A stretch of 64,000 nt of DNA from Megasphaera vaginalis (ex Bordigoni et al. 2020) (GCF_900240295.1 NZ_OEQB01000006.1:62001-126000); one strand, 5' to 3'; counted from the first letter of the stretch, positions 52,417 through 62,225 are shown. Numbers and translations are program-made. Notes: generated by a model not told the origin, from the letters alone.

Positions 52417-53328
52417 ATGAAGAAACCGATATATGTAGGCGGCCAAGCCGTTATTGAAGGCGTAATGATGCGTGGCCCTGAATATATAGCGACTGCCGTG
52501 CGGACGCCGTCTGGAGAAATTACGGTGAAAAAGGATCCGATCCGTTCCGTCGGTGATCGCTTTCCGATCTTGAAGAAGCCTTTTCTGCGCGGCTCCGTAG
52601 CGTTGGGTGAATCGTTGGTGTACGGCATGCGCAGTTTATCATACTCGGCCCAGGCGTCTGGAGAAGAAGATGAGCAGATGAGCGATCGGCAGATGGCGCT
52701 TACCATGCTCTTTTCCGCTGCACTGGCCATCGTCTTTTTTGTCGTCGTTCCGACGTTCGGTGCAAAATTTATTCCCGGCGTTGCGTCGGATCCTTTTCGT
52801 CTGAACATCGTTGAAGGCGTTCTGCGATTGGTCGTTTTCCTGCTCTATATTTGGGGGATATCCCTGACCGGCGATATTCGCCGTGTTTTCGAATATCACG
52901 GCGCCGAGCATAAGACGATATGGGCATACGAGTCCGGCTTGGCGTTGACAGTAGAGAATGTACGTAAACAGAGTCGTCTGCATCCGCGATGCGGTACGAA
53001 TTTTCTGCTGATTGTCATGGTCGTTTCCATCTTTGTCTTCGCATTCTTAGGCTGGCCGTCTTTGCCGGTGCGGATTCTGTCGCGCGTCGTACTGATGCCG
53101 GTTGTCGCCGGTATCAGCTATGAAATGATCCGCTTGGCAAGTCGTACGGAAAATCCGCTTGTCGCGGCTTTGTTCAAACCGGGCTTGTGGCTTCAGTACC
53201 TGACAACGCGCGAACCCCATGCCGACCAGATAGAAGTGGCGATCAGCGCGTTAGAAGCGGCGAAGCCGGCGGAAAAAGAAGTGACAGAAACGGCTTTTGC
53301 CGCAACAGTGCGGGAGCAATCGATCTGA
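52417..53328 (+). CDS. DUF1385 family membrane protein
   Basis: A 303-residue protein starting [18 protein letters not shown] (residues 7-24), the DUF1385 hallmark. It has four or so membrane helices in the middle (about 93-160 and 200-235) and a conserved [10 protein letters not shown] segment whose His/Glu residues might bind metal. Function is unknown; it is consistently found between rpmE and prfA. Confidence 0.9.
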   Translation: MKKPIYVGGQAVIEGVMMRGPEYIATAVRTPSGEITVKKDPIRSVGDRFPILKKPFLRGSVALGESLVYGMRSLSYSAQASGEEDEQMSDRQMALTMLFSAALAIVFFVVVPTFGAKFIPGVASDPFRLNIVEGVLRLVVFLLYIWGISLTGDIRRVFEYHGAEHKTIWAYESGLALTVENVRKQSRLHPRCGTNFLLIVMVVSIFVFAFLGWPSLPVRILSRVVLMPVVAGISYEMIRLASRTENPLVAALFKPGLWLQYLTTREPHADQIEVAISALEAAKPAEKEVTETAFAATVREQSI

Positions 53329-53351
53329 TATTTGAAAGTGAGGAACCGTTG

Positions 53352-54437
53352 GTGTTTATTGATAAGGTACGGGCAGTAGAAAATAAATTCATCGATTTGG
53401 AGCAGCGTATCAGTGATCCGTCCGTTATTGCCAGGCAAGATGAATGGCAGCGCCTGACACGTGAACATGCCGCATTGGCGCCTCTCGTCGCGGCTTTTCG
53501 CAAGTATAAGGAGGTAACGGCGGCGATTGACGGCGATAAGGATATTCTTGCCGACAATGGCAGTGATGAAGAACTGGCGGCAATGGCCAAGGAAGAACTG
53601 ATCGCCCTTGAAAAAGAACGGGATGCGCTGGAAGACGAACTGCACATGCTCATGCTGCCGAAAGATCCGCATGACGATAAAAATGTTATTATGGAAATTC
53701 GCGGCGGCGCCGGCGGTGATGAAGCGGCGTTGTTTGCCGGCGATCTTTTCCGCATGTATTCGAAATATATTGAAAAGCAGAAGGGCTGGAAGGCGAGCAT
53801 TATCAGTTCCAATGCGCCGGAGCTGGGGGGATTTAAGGAAGTCATCTTTTCCGTTGAAGGGAACGGTGTGTACGGTAAGCTGAAATACGAATCCGGCGTT
53901 CACCGCGTGCAGCGCGTCCCCGTTACGGAAGCGGGCGGCCGAATTCACACGTCGACGGCAACGGTTGCCGTTTTACCGGAAGCGGAAGATGTCGAGGTCG
54001 AACTGAATATGGATGACGTGAGAACGGATTATTTCCGTTCCAGCGGTGCCGGCGGCCAGCATGTCAACAAGACGTCTTCCGCTGTGCGTATGACGCATAT
54101 TCCGACGGGGATTGTCGTCGAATGTCAGGATGAACGGTCACAGCTCGAAAACCGGGCGAAAGCGGTGCGAGTCTTGAAGGCGCGCCTGCTGGACAAAGCG
54201 CAACAGGAAGCGACTGCCGAAGTAACGGAAACGCGGCGCAGTCAGGTCGGTACCGGCGACCGCAGCGAACGGATCCGTACGTATAACTATCCGCAGGGAA
54301 GGGTAACGGATCACCGCGTTAACGTGACTCTCTATAAATTGGAAAGCGTGTTGAACGGTGAAATCGATGAATTCGTCCAAGCTTTGGCGGAAGCGCGTCG
54401 TGCCGAATTGATGAAAGAAGCCGAAGCCAATGACTGA
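53352..54437 (+). CDS. prfA: peptide chain release factor 1
   Basis: RF1 ends translation at UAA and UAG. The 361-residue protein has the codon-reading PVT tripeptide (190-192), the P-x-T type that marks RF1 rather than RF2, and the catalytic GGQ (234-236) in [11 protein letters not shown]. The Gln is the target of PrmC, encoded next. GTG 53352 is chosen because GTGAGGA is 8 nt upstream; the open frame extends back into DUF1385 but lacks a ribosome site. Confidence 0.96.
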   Translation: MFIDKVRAVENKFIDLEQRISDPSVIARQDEWQRLTREHAALAPLVAAFRKYKEVTAAIDGDKDILADNGSDEELAAMAKEELIALEKERDALEDELHMLMLPKDPHDDKNVIMEIRGGAGGDEAALFAGDLFRMYSKYIEKQKGWKASIISSNAPELGGFKEVIFSVEGNGVYGKLKYESGVHRVQRVPVTEAGGRIHTSTATVAVLPEAEDVEVELNMDDVRTDYFRSSGAGGQHVNKTSSAVRMTHIPTGIVVECQDERSQLENRAKAVRVLKARLLDKAQQEATAEVTETRRSQVGTGDRSERIRTYNYPQGRVTDHRVNVTLYKLESVLNGEIDEFVQALAEARRAELMKEAEAND

Positions 54438-55293
54438 GCTTTGGACGATCGGTGCTCTTTTGCAGTGGACACAGCGTTTTTTTGCCGCCAAAGGAATTGA
54501 TACGGCCCGTCTTGATGCGGAGCTTCTTCTTGCCCATGTCCTTCAAAAAGAACGCATTTACTTATACGCCCATTATGATGAACCTTTGTCGACGGGAGAG
54601 TTGGCGGCTTACCGTGAACTGGTCAGGAAGCGGGGACAGCGGTTTTCCGTTGCTCATCTTCTCGGAACCAAGTCGTTTATGGGGCTCAAATTTTCCGTAA
54701 CGGAAGATGTCCTTGTCCCGCGGCCGGAGACGGAGCTTCTCGTTGAAGCGGTTTTGGAACGGGAACCGCGTGACTCTACGGCGGCCGTTTTGGACATCGG
54801 CACGGGCAGCGGCGCCATTGTTCTCAGCATTTGTCACTATTTGCCGCAGGCAACGGGGCTCGGTGTCGATATTTCGGCGGCAGCGCTGGCCGTTGCCGCA
54901 AAAAACGGCGCCTCCCTTGATTTGCCGCAAGTACGATGGCAGGAAAGCGATTTAACGGCGGCAGTCGGCACGCAGACTTTCGATTGGATACTTTCCAATC
55001 CGCCGTATCTGACGGCCGGCGATATGGCGGCGTTGGAGCCGGAAGTGAGACACGATCCGCAATTGGCGCTTTTCGGCGGCCCTGACGGGCTCGCCTTTTA
55101 TCGGCGCCTGGCGGCCGTCATGGCGGAGCACTTGAAACCCGGCGGCCATTGCGCCGTTGAAATCGGCAGCGGTCAGCGCCAGGCTGTTGCCGCTATTTTC
55201 GCCGCTGTCGGGAACTATTCCGAAGTGACGGTGATTCCCGATTACGGCGGTATCGAACGGGTTCTTATTTGGCAGCGAAAAGAGCGAATATGA
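54430..55293 (+). CDS. prmC: release factor glutamine methyltransferase
   Basis: PrmC methylates the GGQ glutamine of release factors. The 287-residue protein has an N-terminal helical domain, the SAM-binding [14 protein letters not shown] (near residue 118) and the substrate motif NPPYLT (near 190). It overlaps prfA by 8 bp and sua5 by 4 bp, so enzyme and substrate are co-translated. Confidence 0.96.
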   Translation: MTELWTIGALLQWTQRFFAAKGIDTARLDAELLLAHVLQKERIYLYAHYDEPLSTGELAAYRELVRKRGQRFSVAHLLGTKSFMGLKFSVTEDVLVPRPETELLVEAVLEREPRDSTAAVLDIGTGSGAIVLSICHYLPQATGLGVDISAAALAVAAKNGASLDLPQVRWQESDLTAAVGTQTFDWILSNPPYLTAGDMAALEPEVRHDPQLALFGGPDGLAFYRRLAAVMAEHLKPGGHCAVEIGSGQRQAVAAIFAAVGNYSEVTVIPDYGGIERVLIWQRKERI

Positions 55294-56336
55294 TGAAAAA
55301 GACGAAGATAGTACGCATTACAGATGTTGAACGGGATCGGGAGAGCCTAAACGAAGCAGGGCGAATTATTCGCGCCGGCGGCCTTGTCGTTTTTCCGACG
55401 GAAACCGTTTACGGTATCGGCGCAAACGGTCTTGACAGTGATGCCTGCCGCAGCATTTACACGGCCAAGGGACGTCCCAGCGACAATCCGCTGATCTTGA
55501 CGGTGCCGGATAAAAAAGGGGTCATGCAAGTGGCCAGAGAGCTGCCGCCTCTCGCCGAAGCCTTGCTGGATCGATTTTGGCCGGGGCCGTTGACCGTTAT
55601 TTTTCCGCGTCGGCCCAATGTGCCGGATGCAGCTACCGGCGGCTTAGATACGGTAGCGCTGCGCTGTCCTGATCACGCCGTTGCCCGGGCATTTTTGCGG
55701 AGTGCCGGTGTTCCCGTGGCCGGTCCCAGTGCCAATCTGTCAGGCCGGCCGAGCCCGACGACGGCGGCGGAAGCGGCGCATGACATGGAAGGTCGTGTAG
55801 ATATGATTATTGACGGCGGTCCCTGTCATATCGGCGTGGAGTCGACGATTGTGGAATGTATCGATGAACGGACCGTGACGATTTTGCGGCCCGGCGGTGT
55901 CACGGCGGCCATGCTCGGTGAAGTGGCGGAACGGGTTTTGGTCGATACGGCGTTGAGCGGTACTGCCGGCGTACCGAAGGCGCCGGGGATGAAATACCGT
56001 CATTATGCGCCGGCAGCAGCGATGATCGTTTATGTCGGCAGCGGTGAAGCGGTGGCGGCGGCGATTGCGGCGCAGCGCCGGGAAACGGCGGGAAAGCGTA
56101 TCGGTTACCTCGTCAGCAGTGAGACGGCGGCAGTCCTGCCGCAGGAGAACTGTTATATCTGGGGCAATCGGGGCGATAAAGCGGCGTTAGCCAATCAACT
56201 GTACGGCGGGCTTCTTTTCTTTGACTCCCACCCCGTCGACCTGATCCTGGCCGAAGGCGTCGATGAAGACGGACTGGGGGCGGCTATTATGAACCGCATG
56301 GGCAAGGCTGCCGGCGGTCATGTTGTCGTGCTGTAA
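55290..56336 (+). CDS. threonylcarbamoyl-AMP synthase (Sua5 type)
   Basis: A 348-residue Sua5/YwlC protein making threonylcarbamoyl-AMP for the t6A37 tRNA modification. The N-terminal YrdC domain shows VVFPTETVYGIGANG (near 31) and KGRPSDNPLIL. A C-terminal Sua5 extension (MKYRHYAPAAAMIVYVG) distinguishes it from short TsaC. Starts ATG 55290 and 55293 are adjacent; the first overlaps the prmC stop. Confidence 0.94.
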   Translation: MMKKTKIVRITDVERDRESLNEAGRIIRAGGLVVFPTETVYGIGANGLDSDACRSIYTAKGRPSDNPLILTVPDKKGVMQVARELPPLAEALLDRFWPGPLTVIFPRRPNVPDAATGGLDTVALRCPDHAVARAFLRSAGVPVAGPSANLSGRPSPTTAAEAAHDMEGRVDMIIDGGPCHIGVESTIVECIDERTVTILRPGGVTAAMLGEVAERVLVDTALSGTAGVPKAPGMKYRHYAPAAAMIVYVGSGEAVAAAIAAQRRETAGKRIGYLVSSETAAVLPQENCYIWGNRGDKAALANQLYGGLLFFDSHPVDLILAEGVDEDGLGAAIMNRMGKAAGGHVVVL

Positions 56337-56351
56337 ACAAGATGGTATAAT
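56323..56351 (+). promoter_or_regulatory. promoter for rpiB-upp
   Basis: TTGTCG (56323-56328), 17 bp, TATAAT (56346-56351) with extended TG. The -35 lies inside the last codons of the sua5 gene, 32 bp before the rpiB start. Confidence 0.7.
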
Positions 56352-56382
56352 AAAATCAATCATCATAAAGGAGGCTCATCCT

Positions 56383-56820
56383 ATGAAATTAGTCATCGGA
56401 AGCGATCACGGCGGTTTCAAGTTGAAGGAAGAGATCAAGACATTTCTGACGGAAGAAGGGATTGCCTTTACTGACTATGGTACGTTGACGCTGGACAGAT
56501 GTGATTATCCGGAAATTGCCAAAAAAGTCGGCGAAGCCGTAGCCTGCGGAACATTTGACCGGGGAATTTTGCTTTGCGGTACCGGTATCGGTATCGGTAT
56601 TGCCGCCAATAAAGTGTCCGGGATTCGTGCGGCTTTGTGCCATGACACCTTTTCGGCGGAATACTGTCGCCGCCATAACGATGCCAATATTCTCACGATG
56701 GGAGAACGGGTTATCGGGCCGGGACTGGCGAAAGAAATCGTTCGTATTTTTCTGAAAACCGGCTTTGACGGCGGCCGGCATGAAATGCGCGTCAATATGA
56801 TTAAAGAGATGGACAAATAA
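56383..56820 (+). CDS. rpiB: ribose-5-phosphate isomerase B
   Basis: A 145-residue RpiB/LacAB-family isomerase with SDHGGFKLKEEI (residues 6-17), the catalytic Cys in GILLCGTGIGIGIAANKV (near 66) and HNDANILTMGER. AAGGAGG lies 10 nt before the ATG. It feeds the pentose pathway that also supplies the upp substrate PRPP and the KdsD substrate ribulose-5-P. Confidence 0.94.
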   Translation: MKLVIGSDHGGFKLKEEIKTFLTEEGIAFTDYGTLTLDRCDYPEIAKKVGEAVACGTFDRGILLCGTGIGIGIAANKVSGIRAALCHDTFSAEYCRRHNDANILTMGERVIGPGLAKEIVRIFLKTGFDGGRHEMRVNMIKEMDK

Positions 56821-56847
56821 ACGGACAGGTGAAAAAGGAGTTTATAC

Positions 56848-57471
56848 ATGGAAGTACAAGTAATGAATCATCCGCTGATTCAGCATAAAGTAACGTTGAT
56901 GCGCAAGGTGGAAACGGGATCGAAGGATTTTCGTGATTTGCTTGAAGAGATCACGATGCTCATGGGGTATGAAATTACCCGGGATCTGCCCCTTGAGGAT
57001 GTTGAAATTCAAACGCCGATTACGAAAATGATCGGCAAACAGATCAGCGGCAAAAAACTGGGGATCGTTCCCGTTCTTCGCGCCGGTCTCGGTATGGTGC
57101 AGGGCATGCTCAATCTGATTCCGACGGCAAAGGTAGGACATATCGGTCTCTACCGCGATCCGGAAACGTTGGAACCTGTCGAGTATTACTGCAAGCTTCC
57201 CGATGTCGATAATCGTGATTTTATTATCGTCGATCCCATGTTGGCAACGGGCGGCAGCGCTTCGGCCGCCATTACGCTGTTGAAAAACAGGGGGATTCAG
57301 CATATTAAGCTGATGTGTCTTGTTGCCGCTCCGAAGGGCGTGCAGCGGATCAATAACGATCATCCTGACGTCAAAATCTTTGTGGCGGCCTTGGATGAAA
57401 AGCTTAATGAACACGGCTATATCGTTCCCGGCTTAGGTGACGCCGGTGATCGTATTTTCGGTACGAAGTAA
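56848..57471 (+). CDS. upp: uracil phosphoribosyltransferase
   Basis: A 207-residue salvage enzyme converting uracil and PRPP to UMP. The PRPP loop is [17 protein letters not shown] (near residue 128), and the C-terminal uracil-binding [17 protein letters not shown] is complete. AAAGGAG precedes the ATG. It is 27 bp after rpiB, before a strong terminator. Confidence 0.97.
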   Translation: MEVQVMNHPLIQHKVTLMRKVETGSKDFRDLLEEITMLMGYEITRDLPLEDVEIQTPITKMIGKQISGKKLGIVPVLRAGLGMVQGMLNLIPTAKVGHIGLYRDPETLEPVEYYCKLPDVDNRDFIIVDPMLATGGSASAAITLLKNRGIQHIKLMCLVAAPKGVQRINNDHPDVKIFVAALDEKLNEHGYIVPGLGDAGDRIFGTK

Positions 57472-57486
57472 GTTGGTGTAATCGCC

Positions 57487-57525
57487 AAAGCAGCACTGGA
57501 ATCTGTAGATTTCAGTGCTGCTTTT
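57487..57525 (+). terminator. Rho-independent terminator after upp
   Basis: AAAGCAGCACTG pairs with CAGTGCTGCTTT, with inner AATC/GATT around a TGTA loop, then a T tract. It ends rpiB-upp. Confidence 0.9.
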
Positions 57526-57545
57526 ATACTATATTTTATACTATA
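57522..57545. repeat. perfect tandem repeat, 2 x 12 bp
   Basis: TTTTATACTATA occurs twice without a gap, overlapping the upp terminator tail. Each copy contains a TATACT -10-like hexamer, but no -35 lies at a usable distance. Confidence 0.6.
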
Positions 57546-57552
57546 TACGTTG

Positions 57553-57626
57553 GATCTTGGTGTGCAGGCAGAGACTGCCTGTTCGATCTGAAAACGGAAA
57601 GGGGGCGTCCCTTCTCCTTTTCGCAG
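57553..57626 (+). other. two hairpins in the gap before the exported-protein gene
   Basis: In the 322-bp gap 57472-57793, CAGGCA/TGCCTG (57565-57581) forms a hairpin. A second, longer one (57590-57622) has 13 pairs with two bulges (GAAAA/TTTTC, GGA/TCC, AAGGG/CCCTT). No coding frame with a ribosome site covers them. A small RNA or long leader is possible; no T tract follows. Confidence 0.4.
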
Positions 57627-57693
57627 ATAGCGCGCGACCCCTTGTGTCTACTGGTATAGAAATAATGTATGCATACAATGTATAACTTGTCCG

Positions 57694-57723
57694 TTGTAGA
57701 GCTGTGACGCTATTTGATATAAT
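57694..57723 (+). promoter_or_regulatory. promoter for the exported protein, with upstream palindrome
   Basis: TTGTAG (57694-57699), 18 bp, TATAAT (57718-57723). A perfect 12-bp palindrome TGTATGCATACA (57666-57677) lies just upstream of the -35, an activator- or repressor-site candidate. Confidence 0.5.
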
Positions 57724-57793
57724 GGAGACAAGAGTTGTGTTCTTTCGGGGACGTGCGAATATTAATGAGTAATGACGTGAAGGGAGGATGGTT

Positions 57794-58330
57794 ATGTTGA
57801 AAAGACAGAAACAACTTACAGCGGCAGTCGGTATAGCGGCCTTTTTACTTGCGCCTCTCAGTGCAGGCGCCTTCGGGCTCGGCGGTATCATCGGCAGTAT
57901 AGGCGGCACAGGCAGTACAAACGGCCATATTTCCGGGAAGGCGGTTCCTGCCGGTGATGTGCGTGCCGTTCCGCGAATTGACAACAGCGGTTCCGACGGC
58001 GGCGGCCGGTACGATCCTACGAGTTCGGAATGCGTGACGGGAACTGTCTATGATACGTCGGGCCGGGAAATGCCCCGTTGCCGCGTTGTCCTCATGGAGG
58101 GGAAAGGATCCAGCTATTTTGTGAAAGACGGCGTTGTTCATTCGACGGGGTTTTATGTCGCCGTAACGAACGACGACGGTTATTTTTCCATTCCCGTTAA
58201 GCCCGGATACAGTTATACTGTTGTTGCCTGGGACGGCAGCCTGATCGGTATTGCCCATACGGGCGCGCAGAAAGAGCCGCTTTCGGTAAAAATGAAAGAT
58301 CAGGGCATGCAGGTTATGTTCAGTAAGTAA
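57794..58330 (+). CDS. small exported protein with carboxypeptidase regulatory-like domain
   Basis: A 178-residue protein with a clear signal peptide (MLKRQKQ, hydrophobic 8-22, cut near AGA/FG). A Gly/Ser-rich segment follows (GLGGIIGSIGGTGSTNG), then a beta-sandwich domain (about 80-178: VTGTVYDTSGREMPRC, TNDDGYFSIPVKPGYSYTVVAWD) like the carboxypeptidase regulatory or Cna-B fold. Two Cys could form a disulfide. ATG 57794 is 6 nt after AGGGAGG; ATG 57788 touches the site. Probably periplasmic or surface-exposed; partner unknown. Confidence 0.75.
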   Translation: MLKRQKQLTAAVGIAAFLLAPLSAGAFGLGGIIGSIGGTGSTNGHISGKAVPAGDVRAVPRIDNSGSDGGGRYDPTSSECVTGTVYDTSGREMPRCRVVLMEGKGSSYFVKDGVVHSTGFYVAVTNDDGYFSIPVKPGYSYTVVAWDGSLIGIAHTGAQKEPLSVKMKDQGMQVMFSK

Positions 58331-58386
58331 GACCGGCATTGCAGCCGGCAACGGTTCAGTTGACTGGGTGAATTTTGTATGGTTGG

Positions 58387-58432
58387 AAAGCCCCTGTCCG
58401 AAGAGATTATTCTCTTCGGACAGGGGCTTTTG
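58387..58432. terminator. bidirectional terminator between the exported-protein gene and metA
   Basis: A perfect 20-bp stem (58387-58406 with 58411-58430) and 4-nt loop has T on one side and A on the other. It can therefore stop both the plus-strand gene and the convergent metY-metA message. Confidence 0.92.
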
Positions 58433-58441
58433 ACGTGCCGT

Positions 58442-59362
58442 TCATATTGCCTTCATGTCGGTTACGATATACGGCGTTTCCTGGTAAACCAGGTTCAACC
58501 AGTTATGATAGAAAAGGTGGGCGTAGCTGCACCAGATGAAGGATGGCGTTTCTTCCGTGTTATCATTTGGATAATAATTTTCCGGTATGGCAATCGGCAG
58601 TCCTTTCTGCTTATCACGAATATATTCGCTTTCCAATGTTCGCCTGTCGTATTCGAAATGACCGAGGACAAAAAAACGGCGATAGTTTTTCGTACCGATA
58701 ATGTTGATGCCGTTTTTTGAATTGCGAGAGAGTACTTCCAGCTCCGGTCGATTGTAAACGGCAGTATCGTCAATTGCCGTATGCCGTGATTGGGGAATGA
58801 AGTAGCGATCGTCAAAGCCGCGCAGGAGAGGGTGGTTTTCGGCGGTCAGCTCATATTCATAAATCCCGAACAACTTTTCTGGCAGGCGTTGTTTGTCGAT
58901 ATGATAGTAATGATACAGCGCTGACTGAGCGCCCCAGCAGAAAGAGAGGGTAGAGAAGACATGCGTTTTTGCCCAGTCCAGATACCGGGTCATTTCCGGC
59001 CAATAATCAACGGCGGTGAAGTCAAGGGTTTCGACAGGCGCGCCGGTAATGATAAAACCGTCGTAGTAATCATTTTTGATGTCGGCGAAGACCAGGTAAT
59101 TTTCTTCCAGATACGTATTGTCGACGTGAGAGGCGGCGTGTGTTGCCGTATAACAGAAATCGACTTCCACCTGTAGCGGTGAATCGCCTAAGAGTCGCAG
59201 CAGCTGAAACTCCGTTACCTCCTTCAGCGGCATCAGATTGAGGACGAGGATGCGGAGCGGGCGAATATCCTGGTGGACGGCTCGTCTGCGGCAAATTGTG
59301 CCGATCCCTTCGTGATGCAGTTTTTCCCTGGCGCTTAGTCCGTCTTTGATCGTAATCGGCAT
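58442..59362 (-). CDS. metA: homoserine O-acetyltransferase (MetA family)
   Basis: A 306-residue MetA-type acyltransferase with nucleophile Cys142 (SFCWGAQ), His235 and Glu237 (GHFEYD). Residue 111 is Glu (ITGAPVE). In characterised MetA proteins Glu here selects acetyl-CoA, whereas Gly gives succinyl-CoA, so the product should be O-acetylhomoserine despite the usual 'O-succinyltransferase' name. That agrees with the adjacent metY, which uses O-acetylhomoserine. It is the second gene of the metY-metA operon, 26 bp after metY. Confidence 0.93.
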   Translation of the reverse strand: MPITIKDGLSAREKLHHEGIGTICRRRAVHQDIRPLRILVLNLMPLKEVTEFQLLRLLGDSPLQVEVDFCYTATHAASHVDNTYLEENYLVFADIKNDYYDGFIITGAPVETLDFTAVDYWPEMTRYLDWAKTHVFSTLSFCWGAQSALYHYYHIDKQRLPEKLFGIYEYELTAENHPLLRGFDDRYFIPQSRHTAIDDTAVYNRPELEVLSRNSKNGINIIGTKNYRRFFVLGHFEYDRRTLESEYIRDKQKGLPIAIPENYYPNDNTEETPSFIWCSYAHLFYHNWLNLVYQETPYIVTDMKAI

Positions 59363-59388
59363 GGCTTTATTCCCCTCTCCGGTATTTT

Positions 59389-60669
59389 CTAAATCGCATC
59401 TAACGCTTGTTTTACATCGTCCAACAGGTCATCGATATTTTCGATGCCGACGGAGATACGAACCGTTCCCGGCGTAATGCCGCAGGCCTTCTGCGCCTCT
59501 GACGACAGCTGCTGATGCGTCGTCGACGCCGGATGGACGAGCAGTGATTTGGAGTCGCCTACGTTGGCGAGATCGGAAAATATCTCGGCCTTGTCGATAA
59601 AGGTACGAGCGGCATGGAAGCCGTCCTTCAGTTCAAAGGAAAAAATTGAGCCCGTTCCTTTCGGAAAATACTTGTCTGCCAGCGCTTTATACGGAGAAGA
59701 CGGGAGCGAGGGGTAATTTACCTTGGCCACTTTCGGATGCTGATCCAGGAAGGCGGCGATTTTCCGGGCGTTTTCGACGTGACGTTCTACACGAAGCGAT
59801 AAGGTTTCCGTTCCCTGGAGAAGGATCCAGGCGTTAAAAGGACTGATGCTGGGACCGAGATCGCGCAGCCCTTTGGCACGGATGCGGGTCACGAAGCCGG
59901 CATCCGGAATATCCTTGGCAAAGTTGACTCCGCCATAAGACGCGTCAGGAGAAGCGAGTTCCGGAAAACGTCCCGAGCCGGCCCAGTCGAAGGCTCCGTT
60001 TTCCACGATAACGCCGCCTAAACTCGTGCCGTGACCGCCGATAAACTTCGTTGCCGAATGGAGGACAACGTCAGCGCCGTGTTCCAACGGGCGGAAAAGA
60101 TATGGCGTGGCGAAGGTATTGTCGACAGAAACGGGCAGGCCGTGTCGGTGCGCAATAGCGGCGATGGCTTCGAAATCGGGAATGTTGACGGCGGGATTGC
60201 CGAGGCTTTCGAGATATATCAGCTTGGTTTTAGCCGTGATGGCGCCTTCAAAGGATGTTGGCTGATCAGGATCGGCGAAATGCGTCGTAATGCCAAGATG
60301 CTTGAAGGTTTCCGTAAACAGTTCAATCGTACCGCCGTATAACGTCGGGGCGGCGATGAGTTCGTCACCGGCGCCGGCAAGGTTCAGGATGGCAAGCGAA
60401 ATGGCGGCGGCACCGGTTGCCGTAGCCAAGGCGGCTGTGCCTCCTTCCAAGGCGGCAATGCGTTTTTCGAACACTTCCTGCGTCGGATTGGCGAGACGCG
60501 TGTAAATATAGCCCGGCTGCTTTAAGGCGAATTGATCTTCGCCGTCTTGTGTGTTTTTGAACACATACGACGTCGTCTGGTAAATGGGTACGGCGCGGGC
60601 GCCTGTCGTCGGATCGGCAGATTGACCTGCATGTTGCTGTAATGTTTCAAATCGGTACGTTTTGCTCAT
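59389..60669 (-). CDS. metY: O-acetylhomoserine sulfhydrylase
   Basis: A 426-residue PLP enzyme that makes homocysteine from O-acetylhomoserine and sulfide. PLP-lysine Lys208 is in [11 protein letters not shown], with [12 protein letters not shown] near the start and the long form typical of MetY (about 425) rather than cystathionine gamma-synthase (about 380). AGGGGG precedes the ATG. It is transcribed from the promoter at 61007 through a methionine T-box leader. Confidence 0.95.
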   Translation of the reverse strand: MSKTYRFETLQQHAGQSADPTTGARAVPIYQTTSYVFKNTQDGEDQFALKQPGYIYTRLANPTQEVFEKRIAALEGGTAALATATGAAAISLAILNLAGAGDELIAAPTLYGGTIELFTETFKHLGITTHFADPDQPTSFEGAITAKTKLIYLESLGNPAVNIPDFEAIAAIAHRHGLPVSVDNTFATPYLFRPLEHGADVVLHSATKFIGGHGTSLGGVIVENGAFDWAGSGRFPELASPDASYGGVNFAKDIPDAGFVTRIRAKGLRDLGPSISPFNAWILLQGTETLSLRVERHVENARKIAAFLDQHPKVAKVNYPSLPSSPYKALADKYFPKGTGSIFSFELKDGFHAARTFIDKAEIFSDLANVGDSKSLLVHPASTTHQQLSSEAQKACGITPGTVRISVGIENIDDLLDDVKQALDAI

Positions 60670-60725
60670 GATGAATTCCCCCTAGATATCGTTTTAACCA
60701 ACAGAATAACCAGCTTAATAGAGGC

Positions 60726-61000
60726 AATAAAAAAACTTCCATCCCCTGTAGGGACGGAAGTACCGTGTTACCACCCAATTTCGCTCGCCCTTTACAAGGC
60801 AAGCCTCTTCAGGTACGCAGGCGAAAGCCTTTAATACCATAGCGCTGTAATGGGCGCACCCAGATAACTTAACGATTCGGTTATCCGCTCAGAGGCCATC
60901 TTCCACGAACTTCCCCGCTCTCCCTTGCACCGATATGGGAGCTCTCTGTGCCGATTCCGTTCATGTACTCTTCTCTTCATTGCCGGGCTATCAAGTTGTT
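60726..61000 (-). promoter_or_regulatory. T-box riboswitch, methionine (AUG specifier)
   Basis: The minus-strand leader of metY has a stem I with the distal-loop sequence GGTGCAAG, a specifier loop GAAG-ATG-G with ATG at 60899-60897, and the T-box TGGGTGGTAACACGG (60777-60763). A terminator hairpin ACTTCC/GGAAGT follows, with seven T (60760-60726). Uncharged tRNA-Met should pair with the specifier and T-box and favour read-through, raising MetY and MetA when methionine is short. Confidence 0.9.
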
Positions 61001-61006
61001 GACGTA

Positions 61007-61035
61007 AGTCTAGCACGATATATTTTCCTTGTCAA
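61007..61035 (-). promoter_or_regulatory. sigma-A promoter of the metY-metA operon
   Basis: On the minus strand TTGACA (61035-61030), 17 bp, TAGACT (61012-61007), placing transcription start near 61000 at the beginning of the T-box leader. Confidence 0.75.
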
Positions 61036-61186
61036 CAAAAAACTGTCGGCAAACAGACGGCGACATGCGGAAAGTAGGCCGGATCGGCGTGTGCCTTTTA
61101 TGATACAGTAAATAAAAGAGTAGTCGCAAATTATTTTTGAAATACCTTTGACCGCAGCATTGAAATCGCTGAAAGGTAAAAAATCC

Positions 61187-61215
61187 TTGACAATGACAAG
61201 GCAAATCTATAAAAT
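61187..61215 (+). promoter_or_regulatory. sigma-A promoter of rplM-rpsI
   Basis: TTGACA (61187-61192), 17 bp, TAAAAT (61210-61215). The leader of about 85 nt contains CCTAAAGCTTAAGG, a possible small stem. It could host an autoregulatory site, but I cannot show a known L13 leader. Confidence 0.75.
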
Positions 61216-61306
61216 AAATTAGTAAGCTTTTCACTTGGACTCCACAGCCCCGGAGAAAGAGGACCTAAAGCTTAAGGTAGCGTTGTATTAGGGAGGAATT
61301 GCAAGC

Positions 61307-61747
61307 ATGAAAACTACATTTATGGCTAATGCAGGCAACATCGAACGCAAGTGGTTTGTTGTTGATGCAGAAGGCCAGACATTAGGCCGTCTTGCTGCCG
61401 AAGTGGCTAAAGTTCTTCGGGGAAAACATAAACCAACATTTACCCCGCATGTTGATACCGGTGATTTCGTCATCGTCGTCAATGCAGATAAAGTTGTTTT
61501 GTCTGGTAAGAAATTGATTCAGAAGACTTATTTCCATCATTCCGGTTATCCCGGCGGATCCACGTTTACGCAAGCCGGCCAGATGTTGGAAAAATATCCG
61601 GAACGAGTTGTTGAAATGGCAATTCGCGGCATGTTGCCGAAAAATAAATTGGGTGAACAGATGTATCGCAAACTGAATGTGTACGCTGGTGCAGAACACC
61701 CGCATCAGGCTCAGAAACCTGAAGTTTTGACGTTGGATATTCGATAA
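61307..61747 (+). CDS. rplM: 50S ribosomal protein L13
   Basis: A 146-residue L13: [40 protein letters not shown] near the start and the [20 protein letters not shown] block near 110. AGGGAGGAATTGCAAGC precedes the ATG. It is cotranscribed with rpsI, 18 bp downstream, as in most bacteria. Confidence 0.98.
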   Translation: MKTTFMANAGNIERKWFVVDAEGQTLGRLAAEVAKVLRGKHKPTFTPHVDTGDFVIVVNADKVVLSGKKLIQKTYFHHSGYPGGSTFTQAGQMLEKYPERVVEMAIRGMLPKNKLGEQMYRKLNVYAGAEHPHQAQKPEVLTLDIR

Positions 61748-61765
61748 TACCGGGAGGAAGATTTC

Positions 61766-62158
61766 ATGGCAGTAGCACAATACTACGGCACTGGCCGTAG
61801 AAAGACATCCGTTGCCAGAGTTCGTCTGGTTCCGGGTCAAGGAAACATTACAGTCAATAAGAAGGAATTGAATGAATATTTCGGTCGGAAGACGCTGGAA
61901 TTGGTTATTAAGCAGCCTCTCGTATTGACAGGCGTAAGCGAACAGTATGATATTATTGCTGATGTCAAGGGCGGCGGCCCTTCCGGTCAGGCCGGTGCGA
62001 TCCGTCACGGCATCAGCCGTGCTCTCTTGGAAGTCGACGGAGATTTTCGTCAGGCTTTGAAGAAAGCCGGTTTTCTGACTCGTGACCCACGCGAAAAAGA
62101 ACGTCGTAAATACGGTTTGAAAAAAGCACGTAAGGCATCTCAGTTCTCGAAACGTTAA
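61766..62158 (+). CDS. rpsI: 30S ribosomal protein S9
   Basis: A 130-residue S9 with [16 protein letters not shown] at the start, [20 protein letters not shown] in the middle and the C-terminal basic tail ending SKR, which reaches the P-site tRNA. The reading frame is complete and family length, so integration of the neighbouring element did not break it. Confidence 0.98.
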   Translation: MAVAQYYGTGRRKTSVARVRLVPGQGNITVNKKELNEYFGRKTLELVIKQPLVLTGVSEQYDIIADVKGGGPSGQAGAIRHGISRALLEVDGDFRQALKKAGFLTRDPREKERRKYGLKKARKASQFSKR

Positions 62159-62183
62159 GAACATTACAACTTTATGCAAGTAC

Positions 62184-62225
62184 AAAACCGCATTGACACT
62201 ATGTCTATGCGGTTTCTTTGTTTTA
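62184..62225 (+). terminator. Rho-independent terminator after rpsI
   Basis: AAACCGCAT (62185-62193) pairs with ATGCGGTTT (62207-62215), extended inside by GACA/TGTC, then TCTTTGTTTT. It ends rplM-rpsI and faces the integrase 3' end. Confidence 0.8.

Noticed and set aside
61216-61306. Known L13 leader RNA before rplM
   Set aside because: Only a weak CCTAAAGCTTAAGG palindrome is visible; I could not match the described leader structure by eye.
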